DNA of 64,000 bases from Saccharum officinarum. Taxonomy: Eukaryota > Streptophyta > Magnoliopsida > Poales > Poaceae. Below, piece by piece: positions 46,789 to 57,848 of the stretch (position 1 is the first letter of the stretch; the number at the start of each line of letters is the position of its first letter). The position numbers and the translations under genes are program-made. The stretch is taken from contig CM036160.1 of NCBI GenBank assembly GCA_020631735.1, positions 108,713,250-108,777,249 on the forward strand, written 5' to 3'. The notes beneath the pieces were generated by a model. It saw nothing but the letters and a program-made list of their open reading frames with translations, had not been told where the DNA came from and ran no database searches.

Positions 46789-48708
46789 TGAAAGGTCTTG
46801 ATGGCTAGAGGGGGGTGAATAGCCTTTTAAAATTTTCTATAAAGACAAGCTAAACAAGTTTATCAATACAACAAATAGTGAGATGTGTGTTTTACCTAGC
46901 CTACGGGGTGTTTGCAAGCCACCTATCCAATTTACAATTCTAGTATAATTGCACTCAACCACACAAGTCAAACCGAGAAGGAAACTACAACTACAACTAG
47001 CAAGCTACACAAAAGAGCTACTCTAGCAAAGCTAACTAGCTAGCAAAGATAACTAAGAAAGTAATGCGGAGTTGAGTTAGGAGAGTTTCACCGAGGGGTG
47101 AAGTATTGAGCCAACCAATATGATCAACAATGAATTCCAAGACAACCGAACACCGGGATCAATCAATCACAATATGAAAGTGATGACACGAAGATTTATC
47201 CTGAGGTTCACGTGCTTGCCGGCACGCTAGTCCCCGTTGTATCCCTCTTCACCACGTGGTTCGGTGGCTAATCGGTCTCACACCGAGCCTCTCAAAAGGC
47301 ACCACAAGAACCTACCAAATGGCAAAAGGTTGCAATGACATGAGCAATTTACTAATGTTGCCTTTGGCGCTTCGCTGAGGTAGGCACAAACCCCTCACAA
47401 TCACCGGAGGTGGCCAAGAACAATCACCAACTCTTGCCAACGCCTCCAAGCTGCTCCAAGCCATCTAGGTGGCAGCAACCACCAAGAGAAACAAGAATCC
47501 CACAGCAAATCAACCACCAAGTGCCAACTAGATGCAATCTCACAATGCAAATGCACTTGGATCACTCAATCTCACTTCGAATATGCAAAGAAGCAAGAGA
47601 GATGAGTGGGAGGGGAGTTGCTTAGTTCAAAGTGCTCACAAGTATGTCAAATGTTCAAGAGTAAGAGCCTTGAGCCGGCCAACGAGTATTTATAGACGTA
47701 CCCCTTCGAATATAGCCGTTACTCACTTAAAACAGCCGAAGTCGCGCTGACCGGACGCGCTGGTCAAACTGACCGGACGCGTCGATCGCACAATGGCTAC
47801 TCGCGAAGCACCGACCGGACGTGATGGTCGCAACGACCGGACACACTGGGCTCGACCAGACGCGCTGGTCCCGTAACTGACCGGACGCACTGGTCAACCC
47901 TGAGCCGCGCACAACGAAATAGTGACCGGACGCGCTGTAGAACTGATCGGACGCCACAGTGCCCGCATCCGGTTAGAGTCTAGTAAGCTCCCTGATCGAC
48001 CGGACGCATCCGGTCGACTGTGATCGGACGCACCGCGCGTCCGATCAACAAACTGAAACACGGCAGACACTGGACACTGACCGGACGCATCCGGTCAAAC
48101 AGTGACCGTGTCCGGTCCAGCGTCCGGTCTCTACTGTGACCTCCGTTCGCCTCCGTTTCTTTTCCGACTTTCGGCGTAGTGGAAAATAGTCATTTCAACT
48201 CCTCAAAAACGCCTGAATCCCGCCTCGCAAGCTCGGCGGGAGGGAGAGAGGACCCCAAACCCTCTCTATCGCTCAAACTCCACCGCCTTCACAAAAGTGC
48301 TAACACCACCAAGTGATCTCGTCATGTGTGAGTGTGTTAGCATTTTCATAATCATTTTCCGAGGCGTTATTAGTTCTATCCAAATGCATATGATTATGAA
48401 ATGCACACCTAGAGGCACTTAGGAGTTCAATAGCCGCGTCATTCCCCTCTTTATAGTACGGCTATCTATCCTATAATGTAACCACACCCACTAGGTGTCT
48501 TGGTTACTAAAACACAACCCTTAAGCATATACCTTTGCCTTGATCACATAGGGTTGTGTCCAAATCCAAGTGTGGCCATCATGATCACCATGTCCATCTT
48601 GCCACCAACCTTGGAATGTACTAATCCTCATATGCTACATACAACTTAGGCATAGGATTAGTACTTAGGCATTGTCACTAATTACCAACACCAAACATAG
48701 GACTTTCA
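46789..48708 (-). repeat. 3' LTR of element G, 1920 bp
   Basis: TGAAAGGTCTTGATGGCTAG to CACCAAACATAGGACTTTCA. A minus-strand TATA box TATAAATA lies at 47687-47694. Downstream of it (47740-48140) is a CpG-rich block with many copies of GACCGGACGCGCTGGTC-like and GACCGGACGCATCCGGTCGA-like palindromes. Plus-strand ORFs (47410-47625 and 47532-47750) are LTR noise, and they recur in the other LTR. Confidence 0.9.
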
Positions 48709-49840
48709 ATCCCCCCCATGTTGGTAATTGGTGACAACCCTTTCACAAAGATATTATGATAAAATTTTGATTGAACCCATGTCACATTGTCCAAGTATAT
48801 TACCATGTGTAAGAATTATGGACAAGTGATCATGAATTCAAATTGATAGCAATGGCTCCCCCTACATGTATGCTATATGTTTGGATTTAGGAAGCATACA
48901 CGCTCAGATAGAAAAAATATAGGAGCATTGACTATCAATAGGTGCTAAGTGTTTTAGATTATAGACCTTTGAAGCGTGATACCATCGGAGTAGCGATAAA
49001 CACTATCTTAGCACCTTGTGTAGTTAGATACCACTTGGAAAAGCATAAACATAACTAGAAACCTTGTGAGATCAACATTATAAGCAAGGCTCTAGTACCA
49101 CTTCGGAAAACATGAAGCAAGAAAAATCTAACTACTTCCTATCCATGCTAGTACCTCAATATACCACTCAAATTATACTAGCAAGTCACCACACAAGCAA
49201 AGTATCGGAGAAAAAGAAATGCATAACTATGCATCATACATATGAAGTGCACATGAAAAATGCAACATTCATGTTTAAGAGCTTGCTCCCCCTACTTGTG
49301 TGCTCAAAATTTTAGTTGATCCCCTTCTTTTATCAAATCTCCCCTTTAGGTTTTCTCCCCCTTTAGAATCTATCTTTGTGAACAACATTTTTCTCCCCCT
49401 TTGGCACCAATGACCACAAGGGACCAATTTTAGATAGATTATCATGTTGAATTATGGGGTGAGGATCAAGTTTGTGATTCAACCTAGATTGCTTGCATAA
49501 ATAAATGCTTCGGTTTGATCCAAGGGCAAGCTTCTTCACACCTCACTAGAAGGGTTATCATGCACCATGTTGAAGCAAATATTTAGACAAGTTTTCTAGA
49601 TTAAACACTTAGGATCACAAGCTACTTAAACAAGTTATATGCTACCACTAGATCATACAAGTCATGGAAACAATAGTGGCACCATATAAACTTCAAAGTC
49701 ATTTGATTTTCATGAATGAGCCTAGAACATGTAAATTATGACTAGATGCACTAAACAAGTCCTTAGCATAGAATGTATGATATGTCAACCAATTGTACCT
49801 TAGGGCTCGAAGGAGAGGCATGTCATAACATGAAAGTGCA
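48709..49840 (-). other. G: 3' non-coding region with several polypurine tracts
   Basis: The true polypurine tract, minus-strand CATGGGGGGGAT (48709-48720), abuts the LTR. Further purine runs of the AAAGGGGGAGAAA kind (minus strand) occur near 49282-49296, 49340-49370 and 49391-49402, and a GTAGGGGGAGCC near 48855. Repeated polypurine tracts are a described feature of Sireviruses. No coding sequence, including no envelope-like gene, is visible. Confidence 0.68.
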
Positions 49841-51565
49841 TCAACTCATGTTGGAGAAGTCAAGTATGTTCAACTCATTCTTTAGCTTGTGAAATCTTTT
49901 CTCATCAAGTGGCTTGGTGAATAGATCGGCTAATTGATCTTCGGTGCTCACACTCTCAATAGCAATGTCACCTTTTTGTTGATGATCTCTAATAAAATGA
50001 TGACGAACATCAATATGCTTTGTTCTTTGATGTTGAACCGGATTGTTGGTTAGTTTCATGGCACTTTCATTATCACATAGCAATGGCACATTCTTGAAAT
50101 TGATTCCAAAATCCTTCAATGTGGCCTTCATCCACAAGATTTGTGCACAACAACTACCTGTGGCGATGTATTCGGATTCGGTGGTAGATAGTGCAATACT
50201 ATTTTGCTTCTTGGATGACCATGAGACAAGTGATCTTCCCAACAATTGACAAGTCCCGAAAGTGCTCTTTCTCTCCACTTTGTCACCGGCATAGTCGGAA
50301 TCCGAATATCCAACTAGCTCAAAGCTTGCACCTTTGGGATACCATAATCCAACATCTTGTGTATGCTTTAAGTATCTCAATATTCTCTTTGTTGCCTTCA
50401 AATGACTTTCTCTTGGTGAGGCTTGAAATCTTGCACACATACATACACTAAAAATCACATCGGGTCTTGATGCCGTCACATAGAGTAGGCTACCAATCAT
50501 TGATCTATATAGCTTTTGATCCACTATGTTGCCACTCTTGTCACTATCCAAGCTTTCACTAGTGCCCATTGGAGTTGTAATGCTCTTTGCATCTTCCATG
50601 CCAAACTTCTTGAGCATATCTTTGATGTACTTGGTTTGGCTCACAAATGTTTCTTCCTTCATTTGTTTGATTTGAAGTCCAAGAAAGAAACTAAGTTCAC
50701 CGATCATTGATATTTCAAATTCATTTGTCATCATTTTTTCAAACTCATCACAATAATCTTGATTGGTTGAACCGAAGATGATATCATCAACATATATTTG
50801 CAATACAAACAAGTTTTTCCCAATCTTCTTGGTGAAGAGAGTAGTATCTACTTTGCCCATGACAAATCCTTTGGTTAGCAAGAAGTCCCTCAATCTTTCA
50901 TACCATGCTCTAGGTGCTTGCTTTAATCCATACAAAGTTTTTCTCAATTTGTAGACATGATTGGGTTTCTTGTCATCTTCATAACCGGGAGGTTGCTCCA
51001 CATACACCTCCTCTTGAATGTACCCGTTGAAAAATGTACTCTTCACATCCATTTGATATAGCTTGATATTATGAGCACAAGCATAGGCAAGTAAGATCCT
51101 AATTGCTTCCAATCTTGCAACCGGGGCATAGGTTTTACCAAAGTCAAGACCCTCTATTTGTGTGTAACCTTGAGCCACTAGTCTTGCTTTGTTCCTTACT
51201 ACTATCCCATCTTGATCTTGCTTGTTGCGAAAGACCCATCTTGTTCCAATGACATTGTGATCCTTAGGTCTCTCAACTAGTTCCCATACTTCATTTCTCT
51301 TGAAGTTATTGAGCTCTTCATGCATTGCATTTACCCAATCCAGATCTCTCAATGCTTTATCAATGTCCTTGGGTTCTTCCATTGACACAAAAGAAGAGTG
51401 AGCACAAAAAGATGCCAATCTTGATCTAGTTTGAACTCCCCTTTGTATGTCACCAATGATGGAATCCAATGGATGGTCTCTAGCAATGTTGGTTGGTTGA
51501 AGCACTTGCACTTGATTGCTTGGATGTTGATGTTGATCATGAGTTGGAGATGATGAACTAGCCAC
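49841..51565 (-). CDS. pol: G pol: reverse transcriptase and RNase H (open over 574 codons)
   Basis: This is the best preserved frame in the window. RT starts around residue 105 (VIGTRWVFRNKQDQDG), with LYQMDVKSTFFNGYI (~169-183), LYGLKQAPRAWYERL (~211-225) and the catalytic IYVDDIIFGS at 257-266, both Asp present. RNase H follows with GYSDSDYAGD (~419), SIALSTTESEYIATG (~456-470) and LLCDNESAMK (~495), so all acidic residues are visible. It ends DQLADLFTKPLDEKRFHK near the C-terminus. It is normally part of one Gag-Pol polyprotein. Upstream stops (51578-51580, 51774-51776 and 51839-51841 regions, and 52292-52294) cut it off, and the frame's first ATG is not a natural start. Confidence 0.9.
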   Translation of the reverse strand: MASSSSPTHDQHQHPSNQVQVLQPTNIARDHPLDSIIGDIQRGVQTRSRLASFCAHSSFVSMEEPKDIDKALRDLDWVNAMHEELNNFKRNEVWELVERPKDHNVIGTRWVFRNKQDQDGIVVRNKARLVAQGYTQIEGLDFGKTYAPVARLEAIRILLAYACAHNIKLYQMDVKSTFFNGYIQEEVYVEQPPGYEDDKKPNHVYKLRKTLYGLKQAPRAWYERLRDFLLTKGFVMGKVDTTLFTKKIGKNLFVLQIYVDDIIFGSTNQDYCDEFEKMMTNEFEISMIGELSFFLGLQIKQMKEETFVSQTKYIKDMLKKFGMEDAKSITTPMGTSESLDSDKSGNIVDQKLYRSMIGSLLYVTASRPDVIFSVCMCARFQASPRESHLKATKRILRYLKHTQDVGLWYPKGASFELVGYSDSDYAGDKVERKSTFGTCQLLGRSLVSWSSKKQNSIALSTTESEYIATGSCCAQILWMKATLKDFGINFKNVPLLCDNESAMKLTNNPVQHQRTKHIDVRHHFIRDHQQKGDIAIESVSTEDQLADLFTKPLDEKRFHKLKNELNILDFSNMS

Positions 51566-52294
51566 TTGTTGATCTTGTTACACTTGAGATGATGTACTAG
51601 CTTGATTTTGCATTAGAGACCCACTAGCTTGTGTAATTGGACTTTGGAGCACTTGATCTTTATTGTCATCCACATCAATCACTTGCTTTGGCCTAATATC
51701 ACCAATATCCATTTCTTTTATAGCATTGATCAATTGAGTTCCTCTCACATCATTCAAGCTATTTTCCTCATCTTAAGAGCCATTTGTTTCATCAAACTCA
51801 ACATCATGAACTTCCTCAAGTACACCACTAGCCAAATTCTAAACTCTATAAGCTTTGCTAGTAGTGGAGTAACCAAGTAAGAATCCTTCATCACATTTCT
51901 TCTCAAACTTGCTCAATCTAGTGCCCTTCTTCAAGATGTAGCATTTACAACCAAATACCCGAAAGTATGCAATGTTGGGCTTTCTTTCATTTAAGATCTC
52001 ATATGGTGTCTTCTCTAGAAACTTGTGGCAATAGAGGCGGTTGCTATAGAAGCAAGCCGTGTTGATTGCTTCAGCCCAAAATGAATGACTCACATTATAC
52101 TCATTCAACAATGATCTTGTCATATCAATTAAAGTTCTATTCTTTCTCTCAACTAGGCCATTGGATTGAGGTATATACTTGGCCGAAAATTGATGCTTGA
52201 TTCCAAGCTCATCACATAGCTCATCAACTCTTGTGTTTCTAAACTCACTTCTATTGTCACTTCTCACTTTCTTGATTGTGGTCTCAAACTCATT
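51566..52294 (-). pseudogene. pol: G pol: integrase core and C-terminal linker
   Basis: 51839-52267 encodes the second half of the integrase: RSDNRSEFRN (second catalytic Asp; usually RSDNGxEF), SAKYIPQSNGLVERKNRTL (Glu) and the copia C-terminal YFRVFGCKCYILKKG and DEGFLLGYSTTSKAYRV. In-frame stops at 52292-52294 (TAA), at the end of this segment and in the acidic linker (51566-51838) disrupt it. The linker joins to RT and shows DVDDNKDQVLQSPITQASGS. Confidence 0.85.
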
Positions 52295-53041
52295 TTACAC
52301 TTTCTTGATGAACTTCTTGAATATGTCAAATACATCACTCTTGTCCACAAGAAAGAATACCCATGTATATCTAGTGAAATCATCCACAATCACAAACCCA
52401 TACTTGTTGCCACCAATGCTTGTGTATGTAGTTGGTCCAAATAGATCTATGTGCAACAACTCAAATGCCTTGGAGGTACTCATGATGCTCTTCAATGGAT
52501 GAGTGTTGCCCACTTGCTTTTCGGCTTGACATGCACTACATAGCTTATCTTTCTCAAATGTGACATCCTTCAAGCCTCTAACTAAGTCATCCTTCACTAA
52601 CTTGTTCAATTGCTTCATTCCAACATGACCAAGTCTTCTATGCCATAACCAACCCATACTTGATTTGGTGAGCAAGCATGTTGAGAGTTGAGTGTCACTA
52701 GCATTGAAATCAACCAAGTATAGATTCTCATATCTAAAACCTTTGAAGATCAAATTTGAGCCATCAACACTAACTATCTCCACATCATCAACACCAAATA
52801 TGCACTTGAAACCGAGATCACACAATTGAGCAACTGAGAGAAGATTGAAGTTCAACTTTTCAACTAAGAGCACATTAGAAATACTATGATCATTTGAGAT
52901 TGCAATCCTTCCAAGAGCCTTCACATCACCCTTGCTATTATCACCAAATGTGATACTATCAATGCCACTATCATTTGATTTGAGAGAGTTGAACATTCTT
53001 GAATCACCGGTCATATGTTGAGAGCACCCACTATCAAGCAC
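52295..53041 (-). CDS. pol: G pol: protease end, pre-integrase and integrase start (open frame)
   Basis: The frame opens with the copia protease motif MLDSGCSQHMTGD (catalytic Asp). The protease fold continues (FGDNSKGDVKALGRI, then VLLVEKLNFNLLSVAQLCD). The zinc-binding pre-integrase region follows (WHRRLGHVGMKQLNKL, then CSACQAEK), then the first integrase Asp (LLHIDLFGPTTYTSIGG) and VIVDDFTRYTWVFFL. It stops at 52292-52294 by a point change. Only the polyprotein context would give it a start codon. Confidence 0.87.
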   Translation of the reverse strand: MLDSGCSQHMTGDSRMFNSLKSNDSGIDSITFGDNSKGDVKALGRIAISNDHSISNVLLVEKLNFNLLSVAQLCDLGFKCIFGVDDVEIVSVDGSNLIFKGFRYENLYLVDFNASDTQLSTCLLTKSSMGWLWHRRLGHVGMKQLNKLVKDDLVRGLKDVTFEKDKLCSACQAEKQVGNTHPLKSIMSTSKAFELLHIDLFGPTTYTSIGGNKYGFVIVDDFTRYTWVFFLVDKSDVFDIFKKFIKKV

Positions 53042-54486
53042 CCAATGTCTTCCTCCGACCTTGTAATTTACCTACAAAATAAATTAATGTTTCTTAGGTA
53101 CCCATACTTGTTTGGGTCCTTGGAGGTTAGTAACTAAGCTCTTTGGTACCCAAATGTCCTTCTTCTTTGGACCCACAATTGGTGTACCAATAAACCTAGC
53201 ATGCACACCTTTCTCATCCTTGGTAAGCACATAACAAGAATCAAAAGGAATGTAATTCATTTTAGCATGAAACTTGATGTTGTTCTTGTTCATTTTATTA
53301 CAATTAATCTCTAGATGCCCAACTTGCTTGCATCTATTGCAATAACGACCATTGCTCTTCACAAAGCGAGACTTTGGAGTAGCAAAGGCCGCCTTGCCCT
53401 TCTTGGGAGTATAGCCCAAACCCTCTTTGTTAAGAGAGAACCTTTGGCTACCCAAGCATTTTAGCAAGCGGGCATCCCCACCATAGGCATTGCCTAATGC
53501 GCGGGTGAGATCATCCACTTCTCTCTTGAGAGTCTTATTCTCAACCACAAGTGATGAATCACTAGTAGTAGAGATAGAGTTGGTTGTGGTGGATGATGAT
53601 GAGCTACATGAAGCATTAGTAGGACCAACACATAAAGAATCATCAATAATATCACATGTTAGTCCAATATCATAAGTGACAATCACTTGCTCCTCCTTGG
53701 CTTCCTTCATGAGCTTCTCCAACTTGAGGTCCTTTTCCTTGATGAGCTCAAGTAGAGTGGAGTGGGCTTCCTTAAGCCTAGTGTGAGCAATTTCAAGATC
53801 CTTGTGGTCTTCCTTTAGACACTCATAGAGTGGAGTGGGCTTCCTTAAGCCTAGTGTGAGCAATTTCAAGATCCTCGTGGTCTTCCTTTAGACACTCACG
53901 AGAAGCCTCTAGCTCATCAAAGGATTTCCTAAGAGCTTTGAGCTCTTGTTCAATTCCTTTGCACTCCTTACTCTTTTTTTAGAGCAACAAGCTCCTCCAT
54001 CAAGGCATCATTTTCATTGCTCTTAGCAATGAGCTCTTGCTCCAAGATTTTGCATTTCTTGGTTGTCCTCTTGTAGCCCTTGCTCATTTGATCTATTATG
54101 CCTAATAGATCATCCTTGGAGTAGTCCTCATCCTCCTCATCATCACTCCTACAACCATCACTAGCACAAGAATCATCATCACTATCATCATATTTTACCT
54201 TGGTAGGCTTGGCCATAAGGCATGTCGATGTAGTGTCGAAGATGGATGGCTTGTTGGAGAGGGCGATGCTTGCAATGGCTCGCCGAGTGGTCCTCTCATC
54301 ATCACTAGAGCTATCATCATCACTATCGGAGTTATCACTATCCCAAGTGACCACATAGCCACCACCCTTCTTCTTCTTGTTGATAGTGAAGCTCTTCTTT
54401 TCTTTCTTCTCCTTCTTGTCCTTCTTGTTCTTCAACTTTAACTCCCCATCATGATATCTTTTGTCTTCATAGGGGCACTTTGCCAC
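53042..54486 (-). pseudogene. gag: G gag: middle and C-terminal part
   Basis: Two minus-strand frames carry the second half of Gag. 53968-54486 is highly charged (Lys-rich, then Asp/Ser-rich with DDDSSSDDERTTRR) and a coiled coil (KCKILEQELIAKSNENDALM). 53084-53869 continues the coiled coil (LEIAHTRLKEAHSTLLELIK), then a second zinc knuckle CNRCKQVGHLEINC (53290-53340, CX2CX4HX4C). Between them (53754-53899) a 73-bp tandem duplication shifts the frame. Gag binds RNA and builds the particle. Confidence 0.85.
53754..53899. repeat. 73-bp tandem duplication in G gag
   Basis: 53754-53826 and 53827-53899 are near-identical copies starting AGAGTGGAGTGGGCTTCC. The unit is not a multiple of three, so the second copy breaks the gag frame. 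The copies differ at very few positions (for example CTTGTGG versus CTCGTGG). Confidence 0.93.
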
Positions 54487-55868
54487 TATATGATCGGGCT
54501 ATTGCAATTGTAGCAAAGCACCTCCTTTGCCTTCATGAAGTCTCTTCTCTTTCTTGCACCATATCCTTTCTTCTTTATGAACCTCCCCATCTTGTGCACT
54601 AGGAGGGCCATGGTCTCATCATCGAATGGATCATCATCATCGCTCTCCACCTTGCTCTTGACCTTAGAAGATGAAGCCTTGAATGCAATGTGCTTCTCTT
54701 GCTTGACCTTGGTCTCCTTCTTCTCTTCTACCTCATCTTCATCATCATTGTATTGGGCATCGGTCATTATATCTCCAAGCACATCGGTTGGTTTGACCTT
54801 GTCCAATCCCTCTCTAAAGATCATTCTTCTCAAGGTGGCAAACTTCTTGGGTAAACACATCAAGAACTTGTGTGAGAAGTCCTTGTCCTCAACCTTCTCT
54901 CCAAGTCCCTTGAGATCATTGACAATGACTTGGAGCCTATAGAACATCTCCGGGATGGATTCATCATCCTTCATCTTGAAAGTGGAGAACTTGTCCTTGA
55001 GCATATATAGCTTGGCACTTTTTACCATTGAAGTGCCTTCATATGTTTCTTCAAGCCTTATGCAAAGCTCATTTGCCTTTTCAAGATCTTTGATTTGCTC
55101 AAATACTTTATCATCAATGGCACGGTAGATTGTGTCAAGTGCCGCCGTGTTGCATTGTTTGTTGATGCGGTCATTTGGAGTGAGATTTTCCTCATCAAGA
55201 ATGATGTATCCTTCTTTGGTCACATCCCAAACGTTCTCATGTATATTGCCCACTGTTCGCCTAAACGGCCGTTTAGTCCGTTTAAACACCGTTTAAACGG
55301 TAAACAGAAGTCAGCCGTGTTGTTTAGGCCCTAAACGGTGAATTAAACGGTTGGGCCGTTTAAACCCGTTTAAACAGTTCAATCCCGTATAAACAGTCTA
55401 AACAAAATCAGATTAAACGTGATTAAATGAGCTAAACAACCATTTAATCTATAATTAAGTGAATTAAAGGACAACGTCTATCATAATCAACATGAAACTA
55501 ATTAGCATTGTAATTATATGAAGTGTTGTGGGATTTAGATTTCTTCCGGCAAGATTATTTGGTAGAATATTTGATTTTTACATGTGTAAATATGTATGGG
55601 TTCTAGCAAATTTTATTTTTACCTATATAAATATGTATATTTTATTGTTATTGTACAAAACCGTTTAGGCCGTTTAACTCCGTTTAAACACCGTTTAAAC
55701 GGTCTAAACGCTAAACAAAGGGTGACCGACTGTTTACCGTTTAGCGTTTAGGAAAACATTGATATTGCCTAGATATTGCTTCATCTTCCTTTTCCAATGA
55801 TCAAAGGAAGAGACGCCATCAAAGAATGGAGGCTTGCCATTAACATGATTGAACATAACTTGAGCCAT
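54486..55868 (-). pseudogene. gag: G gag: N-terminal part, split by a hAT-type insertion
   Basis: The likely start is the ATG at 55866-55868 (MAQVMFNHVNGKPPFFDGVS, then WKRKMKQYLGNI), 40 bases from the primer-binding site. After the insertion at 55251-55761 the frame goes on with NIHENVWDVTKEGYIILDEE and the gag core (UBN2-like: LYMLKDKFSTFKMKDDESIP, MCLPKKFATLRRMIFREGLD). The first zinc knuckle starts CYNCNSP at 54486-54510, and the rest (HIVAKC) is in another frame, so a one-base loss splits it. Confidence 0.88.
55251..55761. mobile_element. hAT-type non-autonomous element, 511 bp, in G gag
   Basis: An exact eight-base TSD ATATTGCC (55243-55250 and 55762-55769) and imperfect terminal inverted repeats (CACTGTTCGCCTAAACG at the left; CAATGTTTTCCTAAACG read inward from the right) identify a hAT-superfamily element. 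Both subterminal regions are packed with the palindrome CCGTTTAAACGG and its halves (55260-55400 and 55660-55745). The AT-rich middle has no coding capacity, so the transposase must come from elsewhere. It is the innermost layer of this branch of the nest. Confidence 0.9.
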
Positions 55869-55908
55869 CTTGCACCGAGGTTGTTAAGCCTTGCAAACGG
55901 TGACCACG

Positions 55909-55920
55909 GCTCCGATACCA
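55909..55920 (-). other. Primer-binding site of element G (Met-tRNA type)
   Basis: The minus strand reads TGGTATCGGAGC two bases after the LTR end GGACTTTCA's counterpart (LTR end on this strand: CCTTTCA), complementary to initiator Met-tRNA. Confidence 0.88.
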
Positions 55921-55922
55921 CT

Positions 55923-57843
55923 TGAAAGGTCTTGATGGCTAGAGGGGGGTGAATAGCCTTTTAAAATTTTTTATAAAGACAAGCTAAACAAGTTTATCAA
56001 TATAACAAATAGCGAGATGCGTGTTTTACTTAGCCTACGGGGTGTTTGCAAGCCACCTATCCAATTTACAATTCTAGTATAATTGCACTCAATCACACAA
56101 GTCAAACCGAGAAGGAAACTACAACTACAACTAGCAAGCTACACAAAAGAGCTACTCTAGCAAAGCTAACTAGCTAGCAAAGATAACTAAGAAAGTAATG
56201 CGGAGTTGAGTTAGGAGAGTTTCACCGAGGGGCGAAGTATTGAGCCAACCAATATGATCAATAATGAATTCCAAGACAACCGAACACCGGGATCAATCAA
56301 TCACAATATGAAAGTGATAACACGAAGATTTATCCCAAGGTTCACGTGCTTGCCGGCACGCTAGTCCCCGTTGTGTCCCTCTTCACCACGTGGTTCGGTG
56401 GCTAATCGGTCTCACACCAAGCCTCTCAAAAGGCACCATAAGAACCTACCAAATGGCAAAAGGTTGCAATGACATGAGCAATTTACTAAAGTTGCCTTTG
56501 GCGCTTCGCCGAGGTAGGCACAAATCCCTCACAATCACCGGAGGTGGCCAAGAACAATCACCAACTCTTGTCAACGCCTCCAAGCTGCTCCAAGCCATCT
56601 AGGTGGCGGCAACCACCAAGAGAAACAAGAATCCCGCAGCAAATCAACCACCAAGTGCCAACTAGATGCAATCTCACAATGCAAATGCACTTGGATCACT
56701 CAATCTCACTTCGAATATGCAAAGAAGCAAGAGAGATGAGTGGGAGGGGAGTTGCTTAGCTCAAAGTGCTCACAAGTATGTCAAATGTTCAAGAGTAAGA
56801 GCCTTGAGCCGGCCAACGAGTATTTATAGACGTACCCCTTCGAATATAGCCGTTACTCACTTGAAACAGCCGAAGTCGCGCTGACCGGACGCGCTGGTCA
56901 AACTGACCGGACGCGTCGATCGCACAACGGCTACTCGCGAAGCACCGACCGGACGTGCTGGTCGTAACGACCGGACGCGCTGGGCTCGACTGGACGCGCT
57001 GGTCCCGTAACTGACCGGACGCGCTGGTCAACCCTGAGCCGCGCACAACGAAACAGCGACCGGACGCGCTGTAGAACTGACCGGACGCCACAGTGTCCGC
57101 GTCCGTTTAGAGTCCAGTAAGCTCCCTGATCGACCGGACGCATCCGGTCGACTGTGATCGGACGCACCGCACGTCCGATCAACAAACTGAAACACGCGCA
57201 GACACTGGACACTGACCGGACGCGTCTGGTCAAACAGTGACCGCGTCCGGTCCAGCGTCCGGTCACCACTGTGACCTCCGTTCGCCTCCGTTTCTTTTCC
57301 GACTTTCGGCGTAGTGGAAAATAGTCGTTTCAACTCCTCAAAAACGCCTGAATCCCGTCTCGCAAGCTCGGCGGGAGGGAAAGAGGACCCCAAACCCTCT
57401 CTATGGCTCAAACTCCACCGCCTTCGCAAAAGTGCTAACACCACCAAGTGATCTCGTCATGTGTGAGTGTGTTAGCATTTTCATAATCATTTTCCGAGGC
57501 GTTATTAGTTCTATTCAAATGCATATGATTATGAAATACACACCTAGAGGCACTTAGGAGTTCAATAGCCGCGTCATTCCCCTCTTTATAGTACGGCTAT
57601 CTATCCTATAATGTAACCACACCCACTAGGTGTCTTGGTTACTAAAACACAACCCTTAAGCATATACCTTTGCCTTGATCACGTAGGGTTACGTCCAAAT
57701 CCAAGTGTGGCCATCATGATCACCATGTCCATCTTGCCACCAACCTTGGAATGTACTAATCCTCATATGCTACATACAACTTAGGCATAGGATTAGTACT
57801 TAGGCATTGTCACTAATTACCAACACCAAACATAGGACTTTCA
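55923..57843 (-). repeat. 5' LTR of element G, 1921 bp
   Basis: It is collinear with 46789-48708 over its whole length, with scattered mostly transition differences. The TATA box (minus strand TATAAATA at 56821-56828) and the palindrome-rich CpG block (56880-57280) are kept. The outer flank CCACG is the TSD. Confidence 0.9.
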
Positions 57844-57848
57844 CCACG

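Larger units (their letters stand above)
46789..57843 (-). mobile_element. Element G: Sirevirus-like Ty1/copia retrotransposon, 11,055 bp
   Basis: Near-identical LTRs (46789-48708 and 55923-57843) with ends TGAAAG...CTTTCA and an exact five-base TSD CCACG (46784-46788 and 57844-57848) enclose gag, protease, integrase, RT and RNase H on the minus strand. Sirevirus-like traits are a long gag with two zinc knuckles, CpG-rich LTRs full of palindromic words, and several polypurine tracts upstream of the 3' LTR. LTR differences look few and mostly C/T or G/A transitions, so this is among the younger insertions here. Confidence 0.92.

Noticed and set aside
48723..49840. Envelope-like gene in G, as some Sireviruses have
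   Set aside because: The region has only short frames without transmembrane or coiled-coil pattern.
55251..55761. Telomere- or centromere-like tandem repeat because of the recurring GTTTAAACGG word
   Set aside because: Exact eight-base TSD and inverted ends show a hAT-type transposon; the words are subterminal palindromes, not a tandem array.
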